This document shows positions 1-4,816 of a stretch of 6,898 nt of DNA, one piece after another. This DNA is from Candidatus Bathyarchaeota archaeon (lineage in GTDB: Archaea > Thermoproteota > Bathyarchaeia > Bathyarchaeales > DTEX01). The position numbers and the translations under genes are program-made. The notes under the pieces were generated by a model that ran no database searches, had not been told where the DNA came from, and worked only from the letters and a program-made list of their open reading frames with translations. Positions within the stretch are counted from its first letter, which is position 1, and each line of letters begins with the position of its first letter. The stretch covers positions 1 through 6,898 of the forward strand of contig JAGGUU010000077.1 in NCBI GenBank assembly GCA_021158305.1. Direction: 5' to 3'.

Positions 1-277
1 GAGAAACATCCACTTTAACGGTGTATTCAAATGTCTCTCCGGTTCTCGGATTGGTGCCCGTAAGCGAATACTCAAAATGCGTCCTTACCCCTACTTCTCG
101 CCAATTAGAATCCTCTGTTTCCTTAATGTAGAACTTGACGCAATCCAGCACATAGACAAGCCGTGCCTCTTTAAATATGCCTTGAACCAGTCCCGATGGC
201 GCTCTCAAAACAACTATTGAAGGTGAAATTATCAAAAGGAGCAGGAGAGCTAACCGAGCATATTTCTTATTGCTCAT
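1..277 (-). CDS. Secreted or membrane-anchored protein, N-terminal part (continues beyond left edge)
   Basis: The minus strand is open from an ATG at 277 to the window edge, giving 92 residues with no stop. The start is well fixed because an in-frame TGA lies only two codons upstream. The N-terminus is a classic signal peptide or membrane anchor: MSNKKYAR, then a hydrophobic run at residues 9-24 rich in Leu/Ile/Val. After it comes soluble, probably extracytoplasmic sequence with alternating hydrophobic residues (about 40-92), suggesting beta strands. There is no GGAG-type ribosome site; the leader appears to be very short. It is divergent from the membrane protein at 511. I do not recognise the family, and the C-terminal bulk lies outside the window. 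Confidence 0.7.
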   Translation of the reverse strand, partial: MSNKKYARLALLLLLIISPSIVVLRAPSGLVQGIFKEARLVYVLDCVKFYIKETEDSNWREVGVRTHFEYSLTGTNPRTGETFEYTVKVDVS

Positions 278-304
278 CCTGCATCAGCCAAATACATTTT
301 TTAC

Positions 305-319
305 CTTTTAAAAATTTAT
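305..319 (-). promoter_or_regulatory. Possible TATA-type promoter for the leftward secreted-protein gene
   Basis: Read on the minus strand this is an A/T-only run, AAATTTTTAAAA, ending about 30 nt before the ATG at 277. An archaeal TATA box here would start transcription roughly 5-10 nt before that ATG, consistent with the lack of a strong ribosome site. The call rests on composition and spacing only. Confidence 0.3.
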
Positions 320-392
320 CTTTTTCACATACGATTACGATTATCTTTTTTCATTCGAGCCCGGCCTTTTTAGAGGTTGTGTATGCTAACCA

Positions 393-412
393 AAGTACGA
401 TAACATGTACTT
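393..412. repeat. Inverted repeat AAGTAC-N8-GTACTT in the divergent intergenic region
   Basis: Two perfect 6-bp arms (393-398 and 407-412) are separated by 8 bp. The hexamer TATGCT also occurs at both 382-387 and 412-417, flanking the site. The 20-bp two-fold symmetric layout between divergent genes is what a dimeric regulator site looks like. Six-bp arms can arise by chance, so a role as an operator is only a suggestion. Confidence 0.25.
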
Positions 413-460
413 ATGCTTTTGCATTAATTCTGTAAATAGGGATTATCATCCGGTGGCTTT

Positions 461-511
461 ATGATATTGTTACACTTGCTACTCCCAGTCGCTATAACGG
501 ATGCCCTTTGA
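461..511 (+). other. Possible 16-codon leader ORF overlapping the start of the membrane-protein gene
   Basis: An ATG at 461 follows GGTGG at 452-456 with good spacing. It encodes MILLHLLLPVAITDAL and ends at a TGA (509-511) whose last base is the A of the ATG at 511, a TGATG stop/start junction. The downstream gene has no good ribosome site of its own, so translational coupling is plausible. It could equally be coincidence, and there is no independent evidence that the peptide is made. Confidence 0.25.
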
Positions 512-1245
512 TGCAGAAAATTCGTATTGAAATCTTAGCAGTCGCTCTTCAGACTTTTCTCATCTGTCAAGCATGGAAAATTAATGTTATATATGCATCC
601 TTTGATCTAAAGGATCCGGTGATATTCTTGCGGTTATCCATGGTTATAGAGTGGCCGAGGATCAAATGGTACGTCTCGCTGAGTATTGCAGGCTTAATTA
701 TAGGTATTGGAATATGGATATGCTCTTTACTTAAGGGCTCCCCTGAAGATTTATGGAGTTTACTTGACATTCACTACGTGACGAGAAGGATTTATCCGGT
801 TCCGTTGCTCTCAGTAATGGGTCAGAATCCGCTTAAGGATAAGATCATCTGCCTTCTCCACTTCAGCATCCTCCGGAAGTGCATCTTAGGAATGTTCGTT
901 CCCGGCATCCTTAATCTGGCGATGCCAGCGTTAATATTCAGATATATGCTTTTGGGCGCATTAATCCCAGTAATAATCCTTGATGTACCGTACATTCTAT
1001 TACTTATGCTTCCGCCGCTCATATTGGATGTTCTCGGCCTTTCTATGGCCGCGGCTGCGGGAGAGAGGATTGGAAGGGCGTGGCTTATTCCGCGAAGAAC
1101 ATACGGCGACGTTGGAAGAATAGAGGCACTTAAGATGGGAGCTAAGAACGGCCTTCCACTCATATTAAAGGCCATTCTAATCTTCGTTCTCTCCTCAATA
1201 TTGGAGGCTCTCTTAGGATATGTTACACCACCATTTCTGTCCTAA
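511..1245 (+). CDS. Polytopic membrane protein, divergent SpoIIM/DUF95-like
   Basis: This is a 244-residue integral membrane protein. Hydrophobic segments lie at roughly residues 52-74, 118-141, 142-160, 160-183 and 212-238. The layout resembles the stage II sporulation protein M (SpoIIM/DUF95) family, which is widespread in archaea and of unknown biochemical role outside Bacillus. A first helix is followed by a long loop and then a helical bundle. The segment LILDVLGLSMAAAAGERIGR (170-189) matches the family's PHG-(I/L)-x-E...AGAAGLRLG region, and a last helix ends LEALLGYVTPP like the usual (I/L)EAF(I/V)TP. The signature His-Gly is absent (PPLILD), so this is a divergent member or a relative. 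I chose ATG 511; the preceding TTG 508 is in frame. The family-like part starts only near residue 44, where an ATG at 640 preceded by TTATATAT (587-594) is an alternative start. It is convergent with the next gene, 30 bp apart. Confidence 0.6.
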   Translation: MQKIRIEILAVALQTFLICQAWKINVIYASFDLKDPVIFLRLSMVIEWPRIKWYVSLSIAGLIIGIGIWICSLLKGSPEDLWSLLDIHYVTRRIYPVPLLSVMGQNPLKDKIICLLHFSILRKCILGMFVPGILNLAMPALIFRYMLLGALIPVIILDVPYILLLMLPPLILDVLGLSMAAAAGERIGRAWLIPRRTYGDVGRIEALKMGAKNGLPLILKAILIFVLSSILEALLGYVTPPFLS

Positions 1246-1255
1246 GCTAGAAAGA

Positions 1256-1265
1256 CTCTGCAGAG
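1256..1265. repeat. 10-bp perfect palindrome in convergent gap
   Basis: CTCTGCAGAG sits in the 30-bp gap between two convergent stop codons. It has no loop to speak of (CTC-TGCA-GAG at most) and no T-run beside it, so it is not a convincing terminator on either strand. Confidence 0.3.
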
Positions 1266-1275
1266 AATTAATCTA

Positions 1276-1737
1276 TTATCTTCCTTTGTATCTTTCACCG
1301 AGTAGAGCCTTTAGCTGCTCTTTTAACTCGCGCAGATCCTTCCTGCTGGATTTAATGGTCAATTTTTCTATTCCGTTCGAATGAGTAATTGTTAAAGTTT
1401 TATCTTTGAGGATAACCCGTGCATTTATAATGTCGCTTAGACTTATGGATCTTCCATTCAGATCTTCAACCATGCGGCTTAAACCTTCAGATTCGACTTC
1501 AAGGACAAGTGGCTTATTCTCCTTAGCCATCCTCTCCAATTCCTCGCTCTTCAATATGGGTATGCCGCCTATCTCCGTCTGCTGTTCATCATCGCCTTCA
1601 CCGCTCTTCTCCATGACTTTTTTAAGCGGTAAAAGTATCAGTCTCCTCGTGGTCAGAATAAGTATCAAATCCTCATGTCTGAAGAATCCTCTTTTAATCT
1701 GAGCTGGGAAGATCCCGGTTATAAGATCAAACTCCAA
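1276..1737 (-). CDS. Small PH-like protein, third gene of the leftward operon
   Basis: This is a soluble 153-residue protein without a signal peptide. Residues 11-38 look like paired beta strands (an IKRG turn, then DLILILTTRRLILLPL). Residues 40-95 form a charged, Gly/Glu-rich insert, 98-130 more strands (ISLSDIINARVILKDKTLTI) and 131-148 an amphipathic helix. Strands with a tTxRRli-type hairpin and a final helix resemble prokaryotic PH-like (bPH) proteins, and it aligns along its length with the 181-residue protein two genes upstream. The start is TTG at 1737: an in-frame TGA lies two codons upstream, GTGAT is correctly spaced, and the start aligns with that of the paralogue. It follows the previous stop by 42 nt, suggesting one transcript. 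Function unknown; the fold call is by eye. Confidence 0.7.
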   Translation of the reverse strand: MEFDLITGIFPAQIKRGFFRHEDLILILTTRRLILLPLKKVMEKSGEGDDEQQTEIGGIPILKSEELERMAKENKPLVLEVESEGLSRMVEDLNGRSISLSDIINARVILKDKTLTITHSNGIEKLTIKSSRKDLRELKEQLKALLGERYKGR

Positions 1738-1779
1738 ATCTCATCACGCTAAAATTTTCTCTTTTCGACTGATAAATCT

Positions 1780-2166
1780 TTATTCTGTGAACTCCTCAAG
1801 CGTCAGAGTTAGATCCGCGCTAAAACCCATCTTCTCAAGTAGACTTATGACTAAATCAATGATGTTGTTCCTTGCGGCCGTCACGGTAAGGTATCCAAAG
1901 CTCTTATCACTTGGAGGCTTATCCGTCACAAATTTCTCTCCGCACTTCTGGCTTAGAAGCTGTCTAACTTCACGGTAAATCTCCAATGTTAACTCCGGCA
2001 CGTTTAAATAGTAGACCCCCGGATTATAGGCGTCAACGGCTAATTGTATCATATGCCTCTTACCTTTCTCTTCAGCAATTAATGTAGCAAAAGGCGAGCG
2101 ACCATTCTTCGAGGCTGAATCCAATCTCTTCAGCACATCGCATAGAATTTCAAAGCAACCGATCAT
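1780..2166 (-). CDS. Unrecognised small protein, middle gene of the PH-like operon
   Basis: This is a soluble alpha/beta-looking protein of 128 residues with this start. A helix begins it (GCFEILCDVLKRLD), then come strands (FATLIAEE, HMIQLAVDAY, GVYYLNV), a helix (EIYREVRQLLSQKC), strand FGYLTVTA and helix NIIDLVISLLEKMGF, and it ends on an acidic tail. No catalytic motif or membrane segment is visible and I do not know the family. I chose ATG 2166 because GGAGAT lies 4 nt upstream, matching the GGAG site of the first gene in the operon. A longer form from ATG 2214 (144 residues) would overlap the previous gene by 26 bp and has no comparable ribosome site. With the chosen start the gap to the previous gene is 22 nt. 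Its position between two paralogues suggests a shared process. Confidence 0.7.
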   Translation of the reverse strand: MIGCFEILCDVLKRLDSASKNGRSPFATLIAEEKGKRHMIQLAVDAYNPGVYYLNVPELTLEIYREVRQLLSQKCGEKFVTDKPPSDKSFGYLTVTAARNNIIDLVISLLEKMGFSADLTLTLEEFTE

Positions 2167-2170
2167 TTTA

Positions 2171-2176
2171 ATCTCC
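2171..2176 (-). promoter_or_regulatory. Ribosome binding site GGAGAT deciding the start at 2166
   Basis: Read on the minus strand, GGAGAT is followed by TAAA and then ATG. The preceding gene (ATG 2734) has the same kind of site, GGAG five nt before the start. The upstream alternative ATG 2214 lacks one. Confidence 0.5.
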
Positions 2177-2188
2177 AGATCATCACAC

Positions 2189-2734
2189 TTACTTGGACTC
2201 TTTACATATTTCATTTCTAAATCTATCTTTTAAAAGCCTTGTCAAAAACTGAGCCAATACCACGCCGTCCGCCCGTCTAAGTATAAACTCCATTCCTCTC
2301 CATCCAGTTTTTATTTTTAAGACGCATGTTTCCCTTTCGCCGTATTTCAGTTCTGCATATTTAATCATGCTTATCGGCAATAGAACATCCACTTCCGCCC
2401 TGTTTCTTCCTTTAATCACACTCTTTTCCAGGATCTTTTTCGTCTTCTCTTCAATCTCCTCGTCGAGTATATTGCTGAAGGCCGCGGCCCCCGCTACTGT
2501 TCCAAAGTTTTCGCCTCCGCTACTTCCGCCCAGTAATAAGCGTCCTATCATCGCTCCGACAAACCCGAATAGAAGCCTCAAGACCATATCTTTTCGGCTG
2601 AGAAATCTACGAACGAATAAGCCAATAATCTCTTCTTCATTAATTATGAGCGTGAGAACCTTATAGTTGAAAAGAGTTAATCCCTTCTTAATTGCTGGAA
2701 GGATGAAACTAGTTAAATTCTCTTCTATGCTCAT
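2189..2734 (-). CDS. PH-like protein with glycine-rich hydrophobic insert, first gene of the leftward operon
   Basis: The 181-residue product has residues 12-41 as likely beta strands (AIKKG, then YKVLTLIINEEEIIGLFV). Residues 50-87 are a glycine-rich hydrophobic stretch (LLFGFVGAMIGRLLLGG, then a Ser/Gly linker and GTVAGAAA) resembling a glycine zipper or membrane-associating hairpin. Residues 88-112 are a charged helix, 113-152 further strands (VLLPISMIKYAELKYGERET) and 156-172 a final helix. The outer halves align with the 153-residue protein two genes downstream, and the insert sits at the same place in both. The fold resembles prokaryotic PH-like proteins; the ligand and partner are unknown. 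ATG 2734 is supported by GGAG 5 nt upstream. The insert could tether the protein to the membrane, or could drive oligomerisation in solution. Confidence 0.72.
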   Translation of the reverse strand: MSIEENLTSFILPAIKKGLTLFNYKVLTLIINEEEIIGLFVRRFLSRKDMVLRLLFGFVGAMIGRLLLGGSSGGENFGTVAGAAAFSNILDEEIEEKTKKILEKSVIKGRNRAEVDVLLPISMIKYAELKYGERETCVLKIKTGWRGMEFILRRADGVVLAQFLTRLLKDRFRNEICKESK

Positions 2735-2782
2735 GATCTCTCCGAAATTCCATTTACTAGCACTACAAATAATTCCATCACT

Positions 2783-2798
2783 CTTAATAAGGCTTATT
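2783..2798 (-). promoter_or_regulatory. Possible TATA box and overlapping palindrome upstream of the PH-like operon
   Basis: On the minus strand TTATTAA (within 2783-2790) lies about 50 nt before ATG 2734. That would place transcription start near 2757-2760 and leave a leader of about 25 nt that includes the GGAG site. Overlapping it is a perfect inverted repeat AATAAG-G-CTTATT (2786-2798). A protein bound to the palindrome would compete with TATA-binding protein, so autoregulation is conceivable. No experimental or comparative support is available here. Confidence 0.3.
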
Positions 2799-2815
2799 CA
2801 CTAGACCTTAGTTGT

Positions 2816-2822
2816 AAAAAAA
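2816..2822 (-). terminator. Possible T-run terminator downstream of tRNA-Leu
   Basis: Seven consecutive T on the minus strand lie between the tRNA and the promoter region of the next leftward operon. Archaeal termination is commonly driven by T-runs. The distance from the tRNA 3' end (about 160 nt) is long, so the assignment is weak. Confidence 0.25.
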
Positions 2823-2877
2823 TAGTTACGACTAAAGCTTACTTTCGATTTTTTACAGTTTTTATGTTCTGACACAT

Positions 2878-2889
2878 ATTCCATGGAAT
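2878..2889. repeat. 12-bp perfect palindrome
   Basis: ATTCCATGGAAT is perfectly two-fold symmetric and lies in the gap between the tRNA and the PH-like operon. No other copy was noticed in the window. It may be a protein site or chance. Confidence 0.3.
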
Positions 2890-2939
2890 TGAGGACTTGC
2901 TATTCAGAAGGTGAGACGCCTAAAACAGAATTCATGTGC

Positions 2940-2959
2940 TTGGCGCAGAGGGCGGGATT
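2940..2959 (-). repeat. Degraded direct repeat of the tRNA-Leu 3' end
   Basis: These 20 bases match 2982-3001, the acceptor strand, CCA and part of the T-arm of the tRNA-Leu, at 17 of 20 positions, offset by 42 bp. All three differences are transitions. The match includes the encoded CCA. Farther into the T-arm, similarity continues weakly with gaps (CGCG). A partial duplicate of a tRNA 3' end is the usual footprint left by integrase-mediated insertion. The copy is short, so a local duplication or chance G-rich similarity remains possible. Confidence 0.45.
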
Positions 2960-2982
2960 TCATCGCGACTTTATCGGTAAAT

Positions 2983-3068
2983 TGGTGCGGGGGGCGGGAT
3001 TCGAACCCGCGCAGGCCTACGCCAGCAGGTCCTAAGCCTGCCTCCTTTGACCGCTCGGACACCCCCGC
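2983..3068 (-). tRNA. tRNA-Leu(UAG), type II, intronless, CCA encoded
   Basis: The acceptor stem GCGGGGG (3068-3062) pairs perfectly with CCCCCGC (2993-2987). The discriminator A is at 2986 and a genomically encoded CCA at 2985-2983. The D-arm contains the expected GAGCGGTCAAAGG. The anticodon stem GCAGG/CCTGC carries loop CTTAGGT, giving anticodon UAG at 3034-3032, which reads CUA and other CUN leucine codons. A 14-nt variable region with a GGC/GCC stem marks a type II tRNA. The T-arm GCGGG-TTCGAAT-CCCGC is perfect. There is no intron. The discriminator A and long variable arm agree with leucine identity in archaea. Confidence 0.97.
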
Positions 3069-3090
3069 CTAGATACTGGTGTATCAAATA

Positions 3091-3098
3091 CCATAAAC
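3091..3098 (-). promoter_or_regulatory. Probable TATA box of tRNA-Leu
   Basis: GTTTATGG on the minus strand is centred about 27 nt before the tRNA 5' end at 3068, the normal archaeal TATA-to-start distance for tRNA genes. It sits in an A/T-rich stretch (3086-3118) just upstream of a G+C-rich gene. Confidence 0.4.
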
Positions 3099-3191
3099 AT
3101 TCTTTTTTATTTTTTGATTCTTCAGCCATATTCTCCTCCAATGAAAACTCACTAGTCCCTTGACTCCGCTTGCACACTCAAAAAAGATTAT

Positions 3192-3199
3192 CTTTTATG
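3192..3199 (+). promoter_or_regulatory. Possible TATA box of the gcvH-gcvT unit
   Basis: CTTTTATG lies about 45 nt before the gcvH ATG, predicting a leader of roughly 16-20 nt. That leader would contain the GTGAT ribosome site at 3232-3236. No riboswitch-like structured leader fits in this space, so glycine riboswitch control is not supported. Confidence 0.35.
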
Positions 3200-3240
3200 T
3201 CTGCATTATCTTAATCTTAGCTCGTTTAGAAGTGATTCAT

Positions 3241-3681
3241 ATGCCCAAAGAGAAGAGCTCTGAACGTTCGATTATGGTTGATGAATACGAAGTTCGCATA
3301 GGTCTTCTCTATACTGAGGAACATGAATGGGTCAAGGTTGAAGACGGAAAAGCTAGGGTGGGAGTAACGGATTACGCCCAGAAGAGTCTCCACGAGATAG
3401 TTTATGTTGAGTTACCTGAGGAAGGGATTGAAGTTGAGCAGATGAAGCCTATGGGAACTGTGGAGTCGATTAAGGCAGTCTCCGAAGTTTATTCCCCAGT
3501 ATCCGGCAGAGTCATTAAGATTAATGAGAGGTTGAGGGATTCTCCGGAGCTCGTTAACAAGTCTCCATATGATGAGGGATGGATAGCGGTAATTGAACCT
3601 TCAAACCTAGATGAAGAATTGAAGAGGTTGCTAACTCCGGAACAATACGCAGACCTCCTCCGGAAGATAATTAAGAAGTAA
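3241..3681 (+). CDS. gcvH: Glycine cleavage system H protein
   Basis: This is the lipoyl-carrier protein of the glycine cleavage complex. Its lipoamide arm takes the aminomethyl group from the P-protein, presents it to the T-protein and is reoxidised by the L-protein. The 146-residue product has YTEEHEWVKV near residues 24-33, VGVTDYAQKSLHEIVYVELP at 40-59 and the lipoylation motif VESIKAV, with Lys78 as the modified residue. SPVSG (85-89) and the C-terminal DEGWIAVIEPSN (111-122) are also typical. About 15 N-terminal residues precede the usual start of the family. I chose ATG 3241, preceded by GTGAT four nt upstream; in-frame TTG 3160 would add a spurious hydrophobic leader, and ATG 3274 is a shorter alternative. 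gcvT starts 4 nt after its stop. Confidence 0.96.
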   Translation: MPKEKSSERSIMVDEYEVRIGLLYTEEHEWVKVEDGKARVGVTDYAQKSLHEIVYVELPEEGIEVEQMKPMGTVESIKAVSEVYSPVSGRVIKINERLRDSPELVNKSPYDEGWIAVIEPSNLDEELKRLLTPEQYADLLRKIIKK

Positions 3682-3685
3682 TGAT

Positions 3686-4816
3686 GTGAAGAGGATGAGG
3701 AGAACGGTCCTATTTAGCTTTCATGAGAAGTACGGACGTATAGGAGAGTATGCTGGTTACGAGATGCCATTATGGTATAAAGGCGTAATATCGGAGCATA
3801 TGGCTGTCAGAGAGAGAGCCGGAGTCTTTGACACTTCGCATATGGGGAGACTGCTCATCAAAGGCCCTCAAGCCGCGGATCTCCTAAATTATGTATCAAC
3901 AAATAATCATAGTCAACTGGAGGTTATGAAGGCTCAGCATGCCTTTTTCTGCAACAGCAATGGAGGGGTAATCGATGATTTTCTAGCGTTTAAACTCGCA
4001 CAAAACGAGTTTTTCTTGGTAGTTAATGCAATAAATCATGAGAAGGACGTTGAGTGGATAAGAAGGAATATGAGATCATTCGATGCTGTGCTTTCAGACC
4101 TAACAGAGAAAGTGTCGATGATGGCAGTTCAAGGACCCTTATCACCTGATGCTCTCAGAGAGATCTTCGGGGATAGGGTGGTTGAGATCAAGCATATGTG
4201 GAGCTCATGGTTCAGCCTTGACGGAGTTAAAATTCTGATCTCGAGGACGGGATATACGGGTGAAGACGGCTTCGAGCTGTACCTTTTTGAGGAAGAGGAG
4301 AGGAAGACGCTTGATCTATGGAATGCTATTCTAGAAGCGGGAAGAGAATTCGGCATTGAGCCATGCGGACTCGCGGCTAGAGATACTCTCCGGCTTGAGG
4401 CGGGATTCTGCCTTTACGGCAATGAACTTGACGAGGAGACTACACCGATAGAGGCAGGGCTGAGATTCGGAGTGAAGTTTGATGATCGAGAGTTCATAGG
4501 GAAGGAAGCCCTTCTGCGGCAGGTTAGGGAAGGCGTGAAGAAGATTCGGGTTGGGTTAAGGATGACTGAAAGGGGTATACCGAGAAAGGGAATGAGCATA
4601 TTGAAGAATGGGAGGGAAATTGGCTATGTGACGAGCGGCACGCTGTCTCCGCTTTTGAAGGTTGGAATAGCGATGGGTTATGTTTCTCCCGAATACTCCA
4701 GAGTTGGAGAGAGGGTTGAGATCTCGATAAGAGGCCGCTTGGCTAAGGCTGAGATAGTCAAATTTCCATTCTATGATAAGAGAAGGTATGGAAGAAAGAG
4801 GAGGACGAATCTTTAA
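3686..4816 (+). CDS. gcvT: Glycine cleavage system T protein (aminomethyltransferase)
   Basis: This enzyme transfers the one-carbon unit from aminomethyl-lipoyl H-protein to tetrahydrofolate (or an archaeal pterin), releasing ammonia. The 376 residues are close to the family length and carry all landmarks: YAGYEMPLWY (22-31), FDTSHMG (48-54), the folate-site GGVIDDF (93-99), VNAIN (113-117), SRTGYTGEDGFELY (186-199), GLAARDTLRLEAG (228-240), GYVTSGTLSP (313-322) and a PFYDK tail (361-365). Where the family usually has Q-Y-(T/S) before GGVIDD, this protein has QHA (84-86). The start is GTG 3686, 4 nt after the gcvH stop and probably coupled to it. ATG 3695, giving MRRTVLFSFHEKYG, fits the family N-terminus equally well. 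The last residues are very basic (KRRYGRKRRTNL). Its stop overlaps that of convergent gcvPB. Confidence 0.96.
   Translation: MKRMRRTVLFSFHEKYGRIGEYAGYEMPLWYKGVISEHMAVRERAGVFDTSHMGRLLIKGPQAADLLNYVSTNNHSQLEVMKAQHAFFCNSNGGVIDDFLAFKLAQNEFFLVVNAINHEKDVEWIRRNMRSFDAVLSDLTEKVSMMAVQGPLSPDALREIFGDRVVEIKHMWSSWFSLDGVKILISRTGYTGEDGFELYLFEEEERKTLDLWNAILEAGREFGIEPCGLAARDTLRLEAGFCLYGNELDEETTPIEAGLRFGVKFDDREFIGKEALLRQVREGVKKIRVGLRMTERGIPRKGMSILKNGREIGYVTSGTLSPLLKVGIAMGYVSPEYSRVGERVEISIRGRLAKAEIVKFPFYDKRRYGRKRRTNL

Noticed and set aside
311..350. Short tandem ACGATT (two copies) as a CRISPR or repeat array
   Set aside because: There are only two adjacent 6-bp copies and no spacers; chance in A/T-rich sequence.
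196..435. Plus-strand ORF of 79 codons
   Set aside because: It overlaps the antisense of the well-supported signal-peptide gene (start 277) and then runs through the A/T-rich promoter region. Its composition is low-complexity and not protein-like, and it has no ribosome site.
822..1175. Minus-strand ORF of 117 codons opposite the membrane protein
   Set aside because: It is an antisense shadow; the plus strand has coherent transmembrane segments and a family-like C-terminus.
2971..3177. Minus-strand ORF containing the tRNA as coding sequence
   Set aside because: Its C-terminal half is a translation of tRNA-Leu. Only the stump at 3069-3140 is worth noting, and it is reported as a finding.
3160..3240. 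N-terminal extension of GcvH from TTG 3160
   Set aside because: It would place a hydrophobic leader on a cytoplasmic lipoyl carrier. ATG 3241 has a GTGAT ribosome site and gives a normal family length.
3069..3240. Glycine riboswitch upstream of gcvH
   Set aside because: The region is short and A/T-rich, shows no tandem aptamer-like structure, and is partly occupied by the tRNA promoter. Glycine riboswitches are a bacterial feature.
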